From: an uncultured Clostridia bacterium | Lineage (GTDB): Bacteria; Bacillota; Clostridia; Christensenellales; UBA1242 | Reading direction: 5' to 3' | DNA: 23,084 bases | Assembly: GCA_934778125.1 (NCBI GenBank) | Contig: CAKVOF010000019.1 | Span: 1 to 23,084 of the forward strand | Shown here: positions 8,901 through 14,823 of the stretch, piece after piece | How the letters are laid out: every line of letters begins with the position of its first letter | How positions within the stretch are numbered: the first letter of the stretch is position 1 | Notes under the pieces: generated by a model | What the model saw: the letters and a program-made list of their open reading frames with translations, nothing else | Database searches by the model: none | What the model was told of the DNA's origin: nothing | Program-made: the position numbers and the translations under genes

Positions 8901-9538
8901 AGAATTTCACGTTAACTAGCGATATGATTCAGTCAAACTCAGAAGATGATGTTGAAATGAACGAAGAGATAGGGCAATCTGATGGCGAAGAATCGGAATC
9001 TCAAGAAACTTTAAAAGATGGAATGGAAGCAACTTGCGGTGGCATCATAACCGAAGTTAAAAGTTTATATACCAAAAAAGACAACAAAGAAATGGCGTTT
9101 GTTAAGATGGAAGATTTGTATGGCATAATTGAACTTATGTTGTTTCCAAAAATTTATGCAAATGTTAAAAAAGATATAAAAGTGGACAACATTATAAAAG
9201 TACACGGAAAGTTGAGTATTAGGGCAGGAGAAGCCCCAATCGTGTTGAGTGATAGTATTTCGCTTTGGAACGATTCAAACATAAAGGTTGAGCTTCCAAA
9301 CGAAATAAAAGAAGAAGAAAAAATTCCAACAATGTATTTAAAATTTGATATGACCAACCAAAATATGTTTGATAATGTTTTAGATATATTAAGTTCGTAT
9401 AAAGGTAAATCACCAGTTGTTGTTAAATGTGAAACAACGGGAAAAGTATATAGATTAAACGTGAAAGTTGATGCAAACAACAATTTAAAAAATGAACTTT
9501 TGTGTTTTATAAAACCTGAGTTTATTGTGATTAAATAA
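5921..9538 (+). CDS. dnaE: DNA polymerase III alpha subunit (DnaE)
   Basis: C-family replicative DNA polymerase, 1205 residues, slightly longer than the usual 1100-1170. An N-terminal PHP domain retains what look like all the metal-binding positions (H8, H10, D17, H42, E74, H92, the Cys of LSACLA, and NDVHY), as in DnaE proteins with an active PHP site. The palm has GPGRGSGAGS, the catalytic pair D405/D407 in PDFDVDF and the third Asp, D575, in KMDFLGL. Fingers, a tandem helix-hairpin-helix region (GLKGVGVGVI) and an OB fold (GGIITEVKS onward) follow. An acidic insert of about 28 residues (roughly 1004-1031) separates the HhH region from the OB fold. The start has a strong AGGAGG 6-7 bases before ATG 5921. 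In Firmicutes DnaE usually works with PolC, so it may be the lagging-strand/primer-extension enzyme; PolC is not in the window. Confidence 0.97.
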   Translation: MNQFVHLHVHTEYSLLDGIARIEKLVKECKERNMPAVAITDHGNMYGAVTLYDAVKDMNKKNPGLNLKAIIGTEFYVAEDLNVKTGKSKNNHLILLAKNKVGYHNLCKLNTIAFRDGFYYKPRIDHSAIEKYSEGLICLSACLASEVQQQILHGEYEEAENTVKWYHSIFKDDYYIELQNQHLEEQIEVNKMLKEFAKKYNIKTVATNDVHYINREDAEVQDVLMCVQMGKTINDPNRLKFPNDEFYLKTYDEMAEVFPNDLDALATTLEIADKCTFSFEEENIDKNLYMFPPYMPPDNKSVEDYLRELTEKGLIRRYGEVTDVIRERVERELGVIIKQGFAQYFLTVWDYINAAKTMGVPVGPGRGSGAGSVVAYAIGITDIDPFKFDLLFERFLHTERVTAPDFDVDFADDRRQDVIDYVRDKYGADKVVKIVTFGTMAAKNAIKDVGRVLGVPYSEMDKITKNIPNIPAKHHDVIKKCFGFYQAKEGDKDFGVEYAVPDLVEAYNTNPDVKRVVDIAMKIEGAPRQCSTHACGVVIACGDLFEFMPLSRNGDDLTTQYSMTDIERLGHLKMDFLGLRNLNDIQKCLQYVKENHGVEIDFSKSNYDDAGVYKMISTGNTKAVFQIESGGFQKFMRELQPTGIEDIVAGVSLFRPGPMDSIPRYVHNKHHPEDVTFDHPILEPILNVTYGCIVYQEQVMRIVQDMAGYTLGQADMVRRMMGKKKLEAMQKEKAVFLFGKPAENGKPAIDGAIKRGVKQEVAEKIWGEMESFASYAFNKSHAAAYSVVTYETAYLKTYYEPEFLTSVLNNRISNSDELKNYVTYAKSEGIEVLPPDINKSQTFFSVKDNKIRFGLAGLKGVGVGVINEIIKEREANGEFKSLYDFIDRLDGMCINKRCIESMILSGAFDCFGYKRSQMMRVYSQIIEMVTKDRKFRATGQIGLFDDLLKQDSSNEVEYPNIPEYDDHAKLKLEKEVVGVYISGHPLSKYAGEFKNFTLTSDMIQSNSEDDVEMNEEIGQSDGEESESQETLKDGMEATCGGIITEVKSLYTKKDNKEMAFVKMEDLYGIIELMLFPKIYANVKKDIKVDNIIKVHGKLSIRAGEAPIVLSDSISLWNDSNIKVELPNEIKEEEKIPTMYLKFDMTNQNMFDNVLDILSSYKGKSPVVVKCETTGKVYRLNVKVDANNNLKNELLCFIKPEFIVIK

Positions 9539-9547
9539 GGAGAAAAT

Positions 9548-10513
9548 ATGGAAAGAATAGCAATACTTTGCAGTGGTGGAGATAGCCAAGGAATGAACAC
9601 TTGCATTAAAGCGTTTGTTAATACTTGCACTGCTAGAAATATTATTCCAATTGGAGTGCAAAGGGGATTTCAAGGTTTAATTGATGACGATTTTATATTT
9701 TTGAATAATGAAATGGTTGATAATATCGATGGGCTAGGTGGCAGTATATTAAAAGTGAGCAGAAGCCCAGAGTTTAGAACTCCAATAGGCCTTGATAAAG
9801 CGGTGCATAACTTAAAAAAGAATAAAATTGATGGGTTAGTTGTGATAGGTGGGAATGGCTCGCTTAATGGTGCATGTAACTTAGTTTTAAAGGGTGTTAG
9901 CCTTGTTGCAATTCCTGGCACGATTGATAATGATTTGTTTTATACTGAAAGAAGCCTTGGTTTTGATAGTGCAGTGAATAATGCAGTTAAAGCAATTGAT
10001 GATATAATGCAAAGCATTTCTTCAAATAATCGTGGATTTGTTATTGAAGTTATGGGTAGAAATTGTGGTGATATTGCGCTTTATTCTGCTTTGGGCTCGG
10101 GAGCACATTCGCTTGCTTGTGCCGAACTAAACACAAGTTTGCAAGATATTGTTCACGATGTTAAGCACGCTTTAGATAATGGTGTTAAAAGCCCAGTTGT
10201 TGTTATTAGTGAGAATTGCGATTTTTCGGTTAAAGATGTTGAAAAAATGATAAACACAAATTTAAACCTTGAAACAAGAAGTACGGTTTTGGGTTATATT
10301 CAAAGAGGTGGTTCACCAAGTATTTATGATAGAATTTTGGCGATTCAATTTGGAATTGAAGCGGTAACAAGCTTACTAAATGGAAAAAGTGGAATAGCGC
10401 TTGGGGTTAAAGATAATAAGGTGCAATCATTTAATCTTCTTGAAGCAGTGAAGGTTGAACAAAATTTTAATTTTGACTTATATAAAAAATTAAAAGCATT
10501 ACACAATTTATGA
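9548..10513 (+). CDS. pfkA: ATP-dependent 6-phosphofructokinase family protein
   Basis: Phosphofructokinase phosphorylates fructose 6-phosphate to fructose 1,6-bisphosphate, the committed glycolytic step. The 321 residues align almost without gaps to bacterial PfkA. Seen: N-terminal GGDSQGMN (10-17), ATP-loop GGNGS (101-105), PGTIDND with catalytic D127 and D129, R162, VMGRNCGD (169-176), E222 and IQRGGSP (251-257). G104 and G124 are the residues that mark ATP- rather than pyrophosphate-dependent enzymes. Oddities: N103 replaces the usual Asp of GGDGS, S13-Q14 replace Ala-Pro, and Y250 stands where E. coli has the F6P-binding His249. Activity or donor preference may therefore differ. The gene has AGGAG before ATG 9548 and lies 9 bases after dnaE; the pyk gene that commonly follows pfkA is absent. 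Confidence 0.93.
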   Translation: MERIAILCSGGDSQGMNTCIKAFVNTCTARNIIPIGVQRGFQGLIDDDFIFLNNEMVDNIDGLGGSILKVSRSPEFRTPIGLDKAVHNLKKNKIDGLVVIGGNGSLNGACNLVLKGVSLVAIPGTIDNDLFYTERSLGFDSAVNNAVKAIDDIMQSISSNNRGFVIEVMGRNCGDIALYSALGSGAHSLACAELNTSLQDIVHDVKHALDNGVKSPVVVISENCDFSVKDVEKMINTNLNLETRSTVLGYIQRGGSPSIYDRILAIQFGIEAVTSLLNGKSGIALGVKDNKVQSFNLLEAVKVEQNFNFDLYKKLKALHNL

Positions 10514-10635
10514 TAAATGTGGTTAATTTTAAAACAAAACTAAACCAACTTAGTTATTTAATTATCCTAATAATAAACGCATTTGTATTAATAAACATAA
10601 TTTTTATTAAATCAATTAAAAAGACACCTAAATAA
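10510..10635 (+). CDS. candidate 41-residue single-pass membrane peptide coupled to pfkA
   Basis: The ATG lies inside the last pfkA codons (TTATGA), a classic stop/start overlap for translational coupling, and the frame runs 41 codons to TAA at 10633-10635, just before the operon terminator. The predicted peptide has a Lys-containing N-terminus, an 18-residue hydrophobic helix (about Y16 to I33, LIILIINAF in its middle) and a basic Lys-rich tail (KSIKKTPK). This is the layout of a small single-span membrane protein with the positive tail probably inside. There is no separate ribosome binding site. In such AT-rich DNA an open frame of this size with an Ile/Leu run can arise by chance, so it remains a candidate. 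Confidence 0.4.
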   Translation: MINVVNFKTKLNQLSYLIILIINAFVLINIIFIKSIKKTPK

Positions 10636-10640
10636 CATAT

Positions 10641-10670
10641 AAAAAATCACAAATTTATTTGTGATTTTTT
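10641..10670. terminator. bidirectional intrinsic terminator between convergent genes
   Basis: A perfect 13-bp stem (AAAAAATCACAAA at 10641-10653 with 10658-10670) around the loop TTTA. A and T runs on both sides let it serve the murB-pfkA operon from the left and the DUF378 gene from the right. Confidence 0.85.
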
Positions 10671-10673
10671 AGT

Positions 10674-11162
10674 TTAGTATTCATTTGTGTGGTTATCATT
10701 GTTGCGTATGGCTTGGGTTGAAGGTGCGTTACTTTTAGGGTACGCCATATCGTTGCTAGATTCCATATGGTTTTTAAGAGATTCAAATCGAATATTTAAA
10801 TCATTTTGAGTCGTTGCATTGGGAGATTTGATGTTTTCCATATCTGAGCCACTTTCCATGGCACCATTTTTTGCGGTTGCAGGTGTTGTTTCAGGTTGAC
10901 TTTGGGTAACTTTGGATTCTTCTTTTTTCTTTGAAAATTTAGTTTTTAATCTTGTTAAATTAAAAACAACTTTTCCTTTATTTTTTATCAAATTAAATAG
11001 AATTATTATGGCTGAAATTCCAACCGCCACATAGGCGATTCTACTGAAAATGCTTGCTTGAGAACCAAATAATCCGGCAACAAAGTCAAATTGTAATAAT
11101 CCTATGCAAAACCAATTAATTGCACCAACCATGATTAATATAAATGCAAATAAACCTAACAT
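10674..11162 (-). CDS. DUF378-type small membrane protein with polar tail
   Basis: A 162-residue protein. The first 60 or so residues match the DUF378 (Bacillus YuzA-like) pattern: a helix with MVGAINWFCIGLL, a short loop with LFG, then a second helix, AYVAVGISAIIILFNLI. The function of DUF378 is unknown. The remaining 100 residues are an added polar region: a basic Lys-rich stretch (about 62-85, likely cytoplasmic next to the membrane) followed by a Ser/Thr/Asn/Gln-rich, probably disordered tail. Family members are normally only 60-80 residues, so the tail is unusual. The start is supported by GAGG 7 bases before the ATG. The terminator at 10641-10670 lies right after the stop. A 14-bp palindrome lies in its leader/promoter region. 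Confidence 0.85.
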   Translation of the reverse strand: MLGLFAFILIMVGAINWFCIGLLQFDFVAGLFGSQASIFSRIAYVAVGISAIIILFNLIKNKGKVVFNLTRLKTKFSKKKEESKVTQSQPETTPATAKNGAMESGSDMENIKSPNATTQNDLNIRFESLKNHMESSNDMAYPKSNAPSTQAIRNNDNHTNEY

Positions 11163-11212
11163 TTTAAACCTCGCTATTTTTTATTTTATTTTGCTCAGTT
11201 TGGTCACTTTTT

Positions 11213-11226
11213 ATGCAATATTGCAT
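11213..11226. promoter_or_regulatory. 14-bp perfect palindrome upstream of the DUF378 gene
   Basis: ATGCAATATTGCAT is a perfect inverted repeat with no spacer, 51 bases before the DUF378 start. A possible minus-strand -10 (TATGAT, complement of 11225-11230) overlaps its edge, placing the transcription start near the palindrome centre. It could be an operator. No -35 is convincing and no cognate regulator is identified. Confidence 0.3.
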
Positions 11227-11278
11227 CATAAATTTTATTGATTGCACGAAATAAAGTTAAACATTCAGATTGAAAAAC

Positions 11279-11304
11279 AAAAAAGTTAGTAGCTAAACTA
11301 ACTT
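11279..11304 (-). terminator. intrinsic terminator overlapping the stop of the 86-residue gene
   Basis: An 8-bp stem AAGTTAGT / ACTAACTT (11283-11290 with 11297-11304) with a 6-base loop, followed on the minus strand by a T run. The upstream arm contains the TAG stop codon of the gene at 11298-11558, so the ribosome reaches the hairpin when it terminates. Confidence 0.65.
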
Positions 11305-11558
11305 CTTGCGTTCTCAATAACTAATTTATCAAAATTTACTTTATCAACAAAGTCATCGGGTTTATATGTGCAGTGATTAAAAACAATAAAGTTTTTAATA
11401 TGCGTAACAAGTGTAACGGGATTTGGTATATCAAAAATATAGCATATTTCTTGAACATAATGCTCAAAAGAAGAAATTTCAAATTCCTCATCAAATTCGA
11501 AAAGTTGATCTTTTATTCTTCGATTATTCTTAACAAGGTGTGCGCAAATTCTAACCAT
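11298..11558 (-). CDS. conserved-looking hypothetical protein, 86 residues
   Basis: I do not recognise a named family, though the pattern (N-terminal RICAHLVKNNRRIKDQLFEF, then a central SFEHYVQEICYIFDIPNP and a C-terminal FVDKVNFDKLVIENA) resembles small hypothetical proteins of Clostridia. It is soluble and globular in appearance: no membrane segment, mixed charged and aromatic residues, three Cys without a metal motif. The ATG at 11558 has AAAGGA at a good distance upstream on the minus strand, and the overlapping plus-strand frame has none. It has its own terminator, so it is not co-transcribed with the DUF378 gene downstream, and it diverges from greA. Confidence 0.75.
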   Translation of the reverse strand: MVRICAHLVKNNRRIKDQLFEFDEEFEISSFEHYVQEICYIFDIPNPVTLVTHIKNFIVFNHCTYKPDDFVDKVNFDKLVIENARS

Positions 11559-11680
11559 ATCCTATCCTTTTAACTTATTAAACAAAAATCAATATTAAAA
11601 CATATATATATTACTACAATTAAACTAAAAATGATATAAAAAACACTTAAAATTTTAATTAGAAAAAAATAAAATAATAA

Positions 11681-11709
11681 TTGACAAGTCGGTTAAATTA
11701 ATATATAAT
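11681..11709 (+). promoter_or_regulatory. consensus sigma-A promoter of greA
   Basis: TTGACA (11681-11686), a 17-base spacer and TATAAT (11704-11709), a full match to the vegetative consensus. Transcription should start near 11716, leaving a leader of about 48 bases. Strong constitutive expression is expected. Confidence 0.9.
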
Positions 11710-11763
11710 GTTTCAGCATTGACTAGATTAATTCGAGTTCTATTTTTTTTAGGAGTAAGGTTT

Positions 11764-12240
11764 ATGGAAGGCGAAGTTTATTTAACAAAAGAAGGATATA
11801 AGGAATTAGAAGAAAAATTATTTTATCTTAAAAGCGAAGCAAGGGTTGATGTTGCTAATAAAATCAAAGTTGCTAGAAGTTTTGGAGATATTAGTGAAAA
11901 TAGTGAATATGATGCTGCTAGAGAGGAAGAGGCACAATTAGAGCAACAAATCAGCGAAATTGAAAACACTCTAAGAGTTGCTAAAATCATATCAAAAGCC
12001 AAGGTGGACACTACTAAGGTCAACGTTGGTTGCGTTGTTGAATTATATGATGTTGAGTTTAAAGAGGATCTAAAATTTAAAGTTATGGGAAGCTTTGAAA
12101 GTGATCCTAGCAACGGAATGATTAGTAATGAAAGTCCAATTGGAAAAGCGCTTATGGGAAAAGAGGTTGGAGATGAAGTTGTTGTAACTTTAGCTAACGG
12201 TGCTCAAAGCAAATACAAAGTTCTTAGCATTCAATACTAA
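11764..12240 (+). CDS. greA: transcription elongation factor GreA
   Basis: GreA enters the RNA polymerase secondary channel and stimulates cleavage of backtracked transcripts. From ATG 11764 the protein is 158 residues, the standard length, and AGGAGTAAGG lies directly upstream. A longer frame from TTG 11719 is rejected because it would add 15 residues absent from the family and start at the promoter's first transcribed bases. The N-terminal coiled coil carries the tip motif GDISENSEYDAA with the acidic pair D42/E45 (equivalent to E. coli D41/E44). The C-terminal FKBP-like domain contains SNESPIGKALMGKEVGDEV. It is monocistronic, with its own promoter and terminator. Confidence 0.97.
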   Translation: MEGEVYLTKEGYKELEEKLFYLKSEARVDVANKIKVARSFGDISENSEYDAAREEEAQLEQQISEIENTLRVAKIISKAKVDTTKVNVGCVVELYDVEFKEDLKFKVMGSFESDPSNGMISNESPIGKALMGKEVGDEVVVTLANGAQSKYKVLSIQY

Positions 12241-12276
12241 TTGAACATAATTAATATTTATTTTAATAGTTTGCTT

Positions 12277-12306
12277 AAATCATCTCTGTTGTGAGGTGAT
12301 TTTTTT
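12277..12306 (+). terminator. intrinsic terminator of greA
   Basis: A 10-bp stem AAATCATCTC / GAGGTGATTT with one G-T wobble (12277-12286 with 12293-12302), loop TGTTGT, then a run of T to 12306. Confidence 0.8.
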
Positions 12307-12344
12307 CACACATAAAAATAAACAATTATTTATAAAACCAATAT

Positions 12345-12351
12345 TTCGACA
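12345..12351 (-). promoter_or_regulatory. Spo0A box (0A box) upstream of spoIIE
   Basis: TTCGACA, the reverse complement of the 0A-box core TGTCGAA, lies 69 bases before the spoIIE ATG and has the usual A/T flanks. By eye it is the only exact copy in the window. Phosphorylated Spo0A activates spoIIE in Bacillus, so position and target agree. Confidence 0.65.
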
Positions 12352-12391
12352 CAATAATAAGTTTTTCTTCTACGCCAGTTTAAGCATAAAG

Positions 12392-12412
12392 TGATATCCT
12401 TTCCCTAAGGAG
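12392..12412 (+). promoter_or_regulatory. spoIIE ribosome binding site and tentative -10
   Basis: TAAGGAG (12406-12412) is a strong Shine-Dalgarno site 7 bases before ATG 12420. Just upstream, TGATATCCT could be an extended -10, but it is poor and has no recognisable -35 at 16-18 bases. A weak core fits activator dependence; the exact transcription start is uncertain. Confidence 0.4.
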
Positions 12413-12419
12413 TTTTGAT

Positions 12420-14753
12420 ATGGTAAATCTAGCGTATGGATCAAATGTGGCAAAATTAAATAGGATAAAAATTTTAAAAGGAATTGTTTTAAGTTTACTT
12501 TTATTTGCTGTGTTTTATGTTTCAGCAAAAGCAAACTTAATGGGCGTGTTTTTTGCGCCATTTGGAATTTCATTTTTATTTGCAATTTTATGGTGCAATA
12601 AAGTGAATGTTTATTTGCTTTTTGGATTGTTTTTAGGTGCGAATAGTTTGGCGGGGTTTTCATTAGAAAGTGTTTATATAAGCTTAGTGGCGTGTGGGGT
12701 TGGTCTAATTATTTATTTTATATACAAAAAGCTAAACAAAAACATACATATACCAGTTCTATATATTGCAGTAATATTATCACAAATTTTATTGGTTTAT
12801 TATAACGCAACATCGCCAAAGCAAACAGCAACTATTTTGATATTCGTGGCTCTTAGTTTGGTGTTTTTATATTGCTTATTGTGTTTTTTTAAAGGGACAA
12901 TAATTCGTGGTTTTAATAATCGATTAAATTTAGATGAAGAAATTTGTGGTGGTGTTATACTTGTTGTTTTTGGGATGGGTTTAACTAGCCTAACATTTTG
13001 TGGGTTTGAAGTTATTAAATTTGTTGTGGCACTTTTAATATTATTAAGTTTAAAAGTTTTTAATAAAACAACCACAATAATAATTGGTGCTCTAATGGGT
13101 GTGGGCTACGCGGTAATGTTTACAAATCCAACCTATATTGCAAGTTTCACGCTTTATGCGGTTTTGGCGGTTGCCTTTAATTCAAACATAAAAATATTTA
13201 GTGCGTTAAGTATAGTTTTGGCGGAAATATTATTTGGTTTTTACTTTAAAACTTATGAGTTTTTTGAATGGCAAAGTATATTAAGTGTGGTTATTCCAAG
13301 CTTAATTTATATCTGTTTGCCAAGGGCTGTTTTTGAAAAAATATCAAATGTGTTGGGCGGATATAAAAATAAAATTGCAGTTAGAAGTGTTGTTAATAGA
13401 AGTAAAGAGCAGTTGTGTTTGAGAACTAAAAATTTAGCAAGCATTTTTTCAGATATGAATAGAGTGTTTCGTTCAACTGTTAAAGGAAACTTGCCTGAAA
13501 AAGATGCTAAAGAAATGCTTGTGAATGAATGTGTTGAAAAAGTTTGCTCTAGGTGTGGTGAGTGTGGAAAATGCTTAAAATTAAATCGTGAATCAACTAT
13601 TTCTATATTAAATAATATGGTGAATATTGGATTTGATAGAGGTAGGGTTACGCTTCTTGATGTGCCAGATTATCTATCATCAAAATGTGTTAAACTTAAT
13701 TATTTAATAAGCACTCTAAATCAATTACTTAGCAATTTTAAAAATTACACAAATATGGTTAGTAATATGGATTCAAGCAAAGTGCTTGTTGCCGACCAGT
13801 TAAGCGGTGTAAGTTTTTTGCTTAATAATCTATCTAAAGAAATTAACGAAAATATATCTTTTGATTTTGATTGTGAAAATAAAATATTGGAAGATTTAAC
13901 CTATAAAAATGTCAACTGTGAAGAAGTTATTGTCTATAATAAAGGGGTTACTGACAAAAACATAACATTAATAATTGATAATAAAACATATGATGAAAAG
14001 ACTATTGAAAGATGCGTGAGTGGCGCGTGTGGCGTGAAAATGAAAATTGATAAGGTGCAAGCATCAACATATCCAAATATGAGTGAAGTGTTTTTAAGTT
14101 CAAAACCGAAGTATGATTTAGTGTTTGGTGCAAGCACAAAATGCAAAGATGGAAATAGGTTTAATGGTGATAGTCACTCGCTTATAAATTTAACAAATGG
14201 GAAATATATGGTTGCTATTTGTGATGGAATGGGCACTGGGAAAAAAGCTCATTTAGAGAGTAGTCAAACGATTAATTTGATAGAAGATTTTTATAAGGTT
14301 GGGTTTGATAATGAAACAATATTAAACTCAGTTAATAGGCTTTTAAGTTTGGCTCAAAATGAGATGTTTTCAACGCTTGATATGTGTGTGCTAGATGTTA
14401 AAAACTCATGTGTTGATTTTATAAAACTTGGGAGCCCTGATTGTTATATCAAAAGGAAGAATGGAATAGAAAAAGTTGAAGGTTCTGCTTTGCCAATAGG
14501 GGTTTTGGAAGAAATGAAACCTCATATAATAACAAAAGCGATGGGTGATAACGATATCATAGTTTTGGTATCTGATGGGGTGAGTGATATCTTTGAGAGT
14601 AAATCTGATTTGCAAACTTTTATTAATAATGATGAAACAATAAATCCACAAATATTAAGCGATGACATTCTAAATAAGGCATTAGAGTTGAATGGTGGAA
14701 TTATGAATGATGACTTAACGGTTATGTGTGTGAGAATATTTCCAAATGTTTAG
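12420..14753 (+). CDS. spoIIE: stage II sporulation protein E (PP2C-type phosphatase)
   Basis: SpoIIE is a membrane serine phosphatase that dephosphorylates SpoIIAA in the forespore, freeing sigma-F, and takes part in polar septation with FtsZ. The 777 residues compare with 827 in B. subtilis. Residues about 17-310 form roughly ten hydrophobic membrane segments. A cytoplasmic linker follows with a Cys cluster (CSRCGECGKC, near 378-387) typical of clostridial SpoIIE. The C-terminal PP2C domain has D602 in ICDGMGTGKKAHLES, D719 in VSDGVSDIF and the final NDDLTVM with D764/D765, so the manganese-binding acidic residues are kept. It is monocistronic, has a strong ribosome binding site, an upstream Spo0A box and a strong terminator. 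Its presence implies the organism, or a recent ancestor, makes endospores. Confidence 0.96.
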   Translation: MVNLAYGSNVAKLNRIKILKGIVLSLLLFAVFYVSAKANLMGVFFAPFGISFLFAILWCNKVNVYLLFGLFLGANSLAGFSLESVYISLVACGVGLIIYFIYKKLNKNIHIPVLYIAVILSQILLVYYNATSPKQTATILIFVALSLVFLYCLLCFFKGTIIRGFNNRLNLDEEICGGVILVVFGMGLTSLTFCGFEVIKFVVALLILLSLKVFNKTTTIIIGALMGVGYAVMFTNPTYIASFTLYAVLAVAFNSNIKIFSALSIVLAEILFGFYFKTYEFFEWQSILSVVIPSLIYICLPRAVFEKISNVLGGYKNKIAVRSVVNRSKEQLCLRTKNLASIFSDMNRVFRSTVKGNLPEKDAKEMLVNECVEKVCSRCGECGKCLKLNRESTISILNNMVNIGFDRGRVTLLDVPDYLSSKCVKLNYLISTLNQLLSNFKNYTNMVSNMDSSKVLVADQLSGVSFLLNNLSKEINENISFDFDCENKILEDLTYKNVNCEEVIVYNKGVTDKNITLIIDNKTYDEKTIERCVSGACGVKMKIDKVQASTYPNMSEVFLSSKPKYDLVFGASTKCKDGNRFNGDSHSLINLTNGKYMVAICDGMGTGKKAHLESSQTINLIEDFYKVGFDNETILNSVNRLLSLAQNEMFSTLDMCVLDVKNSCVDFIKLGSPDCYIKRKNGIEKVEGSALPIGVLEEMKPHIITKAMGDNDIIVLVSDGVSDIFESKSDLQTFINNDETINPQILSDDILNKALELNGGIMNDDLTVMCVRIFPNV

Positions 14754-14759
14754 TAAATA

Positions 14760-14818
14760 AAAAAACACTTCCCTTTTAATGTTGATTTTAAATTAACATT
14801 GAAAGGGAAGTGTTTTTT
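14760..14818. terminator. strong bidirectional terminator between spoIIE and sbcC
   Basis: A 24-bp stem with a single G-T wobble (14760-14783 with 14795-14818) and an 11-base loop, flanked by A and T runs so that it works for both convergent genes. It is the longest hairpin in the window. Confidence 0.92.
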
Positions 14819-14823
14819 ACACT

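Noticed and set aside
9154..9630. 158-codon minus-strand frame across the dnaE/pfkA junction
   Set aside because: Antisense shadow of two well-supported genes, with no ribosome binding site or promoter and a composition mirroring the sense codons.
11373..11573. 66-codon plus-strand frame opposite the 86-residue gene
   Set aside because: No ribosome binding site; the opposite strand has a good start signal and terminator.
11719..11763. N-terminal extension of GreA from TTG 11719
   Set aside because: Lies at the predicted +1 of the promoter and adds residues not in the family; ATG 11764 has the Shine-Dalgarno site.
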